In this document: positions 62,556-64,000 of the stretch, piece by piece
How the letters are laid out: each line of letters starts with the position of its first letter
Position numbering within the stretch: the first letter of the stretch is position 1
NCBI RefSeq assembly: GCF_013375035.1
Contig: NZ_CP056032.1
Coordinates: forward strand, 3,514,001-3,578,000
Length of the DNA stretch: 64,000 nt
Source of the DNA: Spirosoma sp. KUDC1026
Lineage (GTDB): Bacteria > Bacteroidota > Bacteroidia > Cytophagales > Spirosomataceae
Reading direction: 5' to 3'
Program-made: the position numbers and the translations under genes
The notes under the pieces: generated by a model
What the model was told of the DNA's origin: nothing
The model's database searches: none
The model's input: only the letters and a program-made list of their open reading frames with translations

Positions 62556-63794
62556 TCAAACTAATTTTGTCGCATTACTTATTACACAAGGCCACTTGTC
62601 CCTTCACCTGATCAGAAGTCCCGAAACTTAGCCGATAGTTATTGTGCTGAAACAAGCCCAGCGACCGGCATTTGTCCATCGGAAGCAAGCCGTATTGACT
62701 GTTAGTAATTCTTCCCAGAATGGTACCTATCTTTTTTTTATGCTCCGGCATACGGTTAACCTCTTTACTTGGGCCCCGGTCGAAATAACCGCGCTGTACC
62801 TCCGTGCCGATAACAAAATAATCATCGGGGTAAGCTTCGTGCAGGAAATGACCAAATCGTTTAATACGTCGGTACACAAAATCATCCCGATGATAACATT
62901 GGTGTCGCTCAACGTGCCCGTTATGGGCATCAATAATGACCAGTTTGCGGTCGGCCAAGTGCTCTCTAAGCCATTTTATATTCTCGAATATACCCAAGTC
63001 ACGCGGTGCCTGCTGATCGTGAACGAAAATATCGGTAGCGTACTGGTATTGACTGAGTAGCTGGCGTTGCCAGTGCTGTTCCAATGATTCCGCTTGGTTC
63101 GTTCCCGATTGCAGTAATGAAAGTGCCTGAGCGAAGGTCTGTCGGATGAACTGATCGGGGGCAGGACCAAAATTCTGCGCGATCAGGTGAGCGGGTGTTC
63201 GGGCAATAGTACTCAGTTTATCCGTTAAGGGAGTAGACCAGTGAGCGCTTCCTTGCCGAAGCAATACGTCGGCCAGTAAACCGGGCGGAGCAACTTCAGT
63301 ACCAACGAGCCAGATTCGCCGGTCGAACGGCCGGGTCCTGTTCTCGTCATGAATCCATCGGGCCAGCACGCGTGTCTCCTCGACAACTACGCCCTGGTGA
63401 TCCGCCAGGTCTTGCAGCGCTTCGCCCAGCGTGCCTTCGTCGAAGAGGACGTAACGGTTCAGCGCCAGCGTCGAAGCGGTGTAGGTTTCGCCCAGCACAA
63501 CAGTGCGAAAATCATCGTGTCGGCATAAATCCATCGCCACCTTCACCTGGAGCTGATTAACCTGTTTCGTGCCGTGGGTTACTTCGCCAACGGCCACAAT
63601 CGATTTGCCCCGGACCAACTCACTAATAGGTTCAAACTGGGTCGTGTCCGTGAGTTGATGGTACTGAAAGGGCGTTAAAGCCTGCTGCCACTTCTGCTGT
63701 TCCAACCTTGTTGGTTGAGCAATAATCGGAACGGATACGAAAAGGAAGCATAAAGCTATAAAGAGTACACTGTTCAAAAACCGCATATATACAA

Positions 63795-63820
63795 TGAGAA
63801 GGTTGGTATGTTCCTTCTCA
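63795..63820. promoter_or_regulatory. 8-bp inverted repeat in the esterase 5' region
   Basis: TGAGAAGG and CCTTCTCA, separated by 10 bp, just upstream of the esterase ATG (63786, minus strand). A possible operator or leader hairpin. Confidence 0.35.
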
Positions 63821-63891
63821 ACGCAACTGTATCGATTCCATATAACTGCTTTAAGTTTATTTATGAAATAAGTCGGCTTCTGGTAAAAACG

Positions 63892-63930
63892 AAACGCCCA
63901 TCTATCTGGTGATAAATGGGCGTTTTTTTT
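63892..63930. terminator. bidirectional intrinsic terminator
   Basis: A 10-bp stem (AAACGCCCAT with ATGGGCGTTT), a 14-nt loop and eight T on the plus strand. On the minus strand the stem is followed by CGTTTTTACC. It most likely ends the leftward gene at the right edge. Confidence 0.75.
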
Positions 63931-63944
63931 GACTGCAAGATCAG

Positions 63945-64000
63945 TTAAAAAGAAATAGGCACTTCTATCAGCGTGGTATCCCAGGCAATCATCATGACTG
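63945..64000 (-). CDS. 3' end of a leftward gene entering from the right edge
   Basis: The minus strand is open from the window edge to a TAA at 63945, reading VMMIAWDTTLIEVPISF. A terminator hairpin begins 15 bp further on, which is the usual distance. Too short to assign a family. Confidence 0.45.
   Translation of the reverse strand, partial: VMMIAWDTTLIEVPISF

Larger units (their letters stand above)
61477..62579 (+). mobile_element. complete IS630-family insertion sequence, 1,103 bp
   Basis: The ends are inverted repeats, AGTAATTAGACAAAATTAG at the left and the complement of AGTAATGCGACAAAATTAG at the right (17 of 19 matching). TA is duplicated at 61475-61476 and 62580-62581, as expected for the family. 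It contains one transposase in two frames. It is inserted in the esterase gene in the opposite orientation. Confidence 0.93.
60957..63786 (-). pseudogene. erythromycin-esterase-family protein split by an IS630 element
   Basis: The 5' part (63786-62575) has a signal peptide (MRFLNSVLFIALCFLFVSVPIIAQ) and the erythromycin esterase domain: 'SIVAVGEVTHGTKQ', 'VVLGETYTAST', 'VIIDAHNGHVER'. It runs into the IS end and stops after 402 native residues. The 3' part (to 60957) resumes as 'SIATAFDALVFIRESEPAARLD', the usual end of the domain, plus a beta-rich C-terminal region of about 130 residues. Deleting the 1,103-bp IS and one TA gives a continuous 1,725-bp gene of 574 aa. An ATG at 61328 in the 3' part could start a 123-aa fragment but is not a native start. 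Confidence 0.92.

Noticed and set aside
1-64000. CRISPR arrays, tRNA, rRNA and prophage genes
   Set aside because: No regularly spaced repeats, no tRNA cloverleaf or T-loop motif, no rRNA-like sequence and no capsid, portal or terminase genes were seen on reading both strands.

Overview
The window looks like chromosomal DNA of a Cytophagales bacterium (Bacteroidota), most like Spirosoma and its relatives. This is inferred from gene content and promoter style, not from a database search. The signs are: several promoters with the Bacteroidota -7 box TAnnTTTG; TPR sensor kinases with HisKA_2-type 'EIHHRVKNN' H-boxes; a 7TM-DISM kinase; a CheB-CheR-PAS-kinase-receiver fusion; and DUF5996, DUF1593 and DUF3861 proteins. 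No rRNA, tRNA, CRISPR array or prophage was seen.

Layout. 0-1.5 kb: 3' part of a fatty-acid desaturase and a small unknown gene. 1.5-11.4 kb: a signalling block with a stand-alone receiver, a leftward operon (CheB, CheB/CheR hybrid kinase, and an RsbRD/H-box protein without an ATPase domain) and a multi-PAS kinase. 11.6-21.5 kb: an envelope/stress block, mostly rightward (a sigma-region-2-like small protein, a DUF937/double-OmpA protein, a membrane protein, two YsnF/DUF2382 proteins, a coiled-coil lipoprotein, a sterol-desaturase-family enzyme, MscS and DUF421/YetF). It is interrupted between genes by a complete 1,287-bp IS3-family element. 22-26.8 kb: an AraC regulator broken by one in-frame stop, an SDR reductase, a 7TM-DISM kinase and a 76-aa protein made of thirteen five-residue repeats. 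27-36 kb: mixed metabolism (epoxide hydrolase, O6-alkylguanine methyltransferase, metallo-beta-lactamase-fold lipoprotein, cytochrome c, a frameshifted AlaA-type aminotransferase, a Cys/Met PLP enzyme and two tandem penicillin-recognising serine hydrolases). 36-48 kb: a second signalling block with an AraC regulator, a sigma-54 activator behind a 33-bp palindrome, a GH29-like fucosidase, and two paralogous TPR kinases flanking a Na+/H+ antiporter. 48-58.6 kb: a long leftward run of small-molecule oxidoreductases and hydrolases, an accessory GAPDH, an AraC regulator and a DUF1593 protein. 58.9-64 kb: a LOG-family protein, an AT-rich DUF4238 gene, and an erythromycin-esterase-family gene cut in two by an IS630-family element.

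How it fits together. The window is rich in signal transduction (five full-length kinases, one sigma-54 response regulator, orphan receiver and CheB proteins) next to envelope and osmotic-stress effectors. Three genes are broken in three ways: a nonsense codon, a homopolymer frameshift and an IS insertion. Both IS elements are intact, with terminal repeats, target duplications and -1 frameshift signals. For the IS630 insertion, removing the element and one TA restores a continuous 574-codon reading frame exactly, which makes it the best-supported event in the window. I did not find a clearly new defence or mobile system. The most unusual signals are the nested palindrome at 37174-37206, the pentad-repeat protein at 26594-26824, and the CheB/CheR hybrid whose CheB catalytic Asp is Asn.
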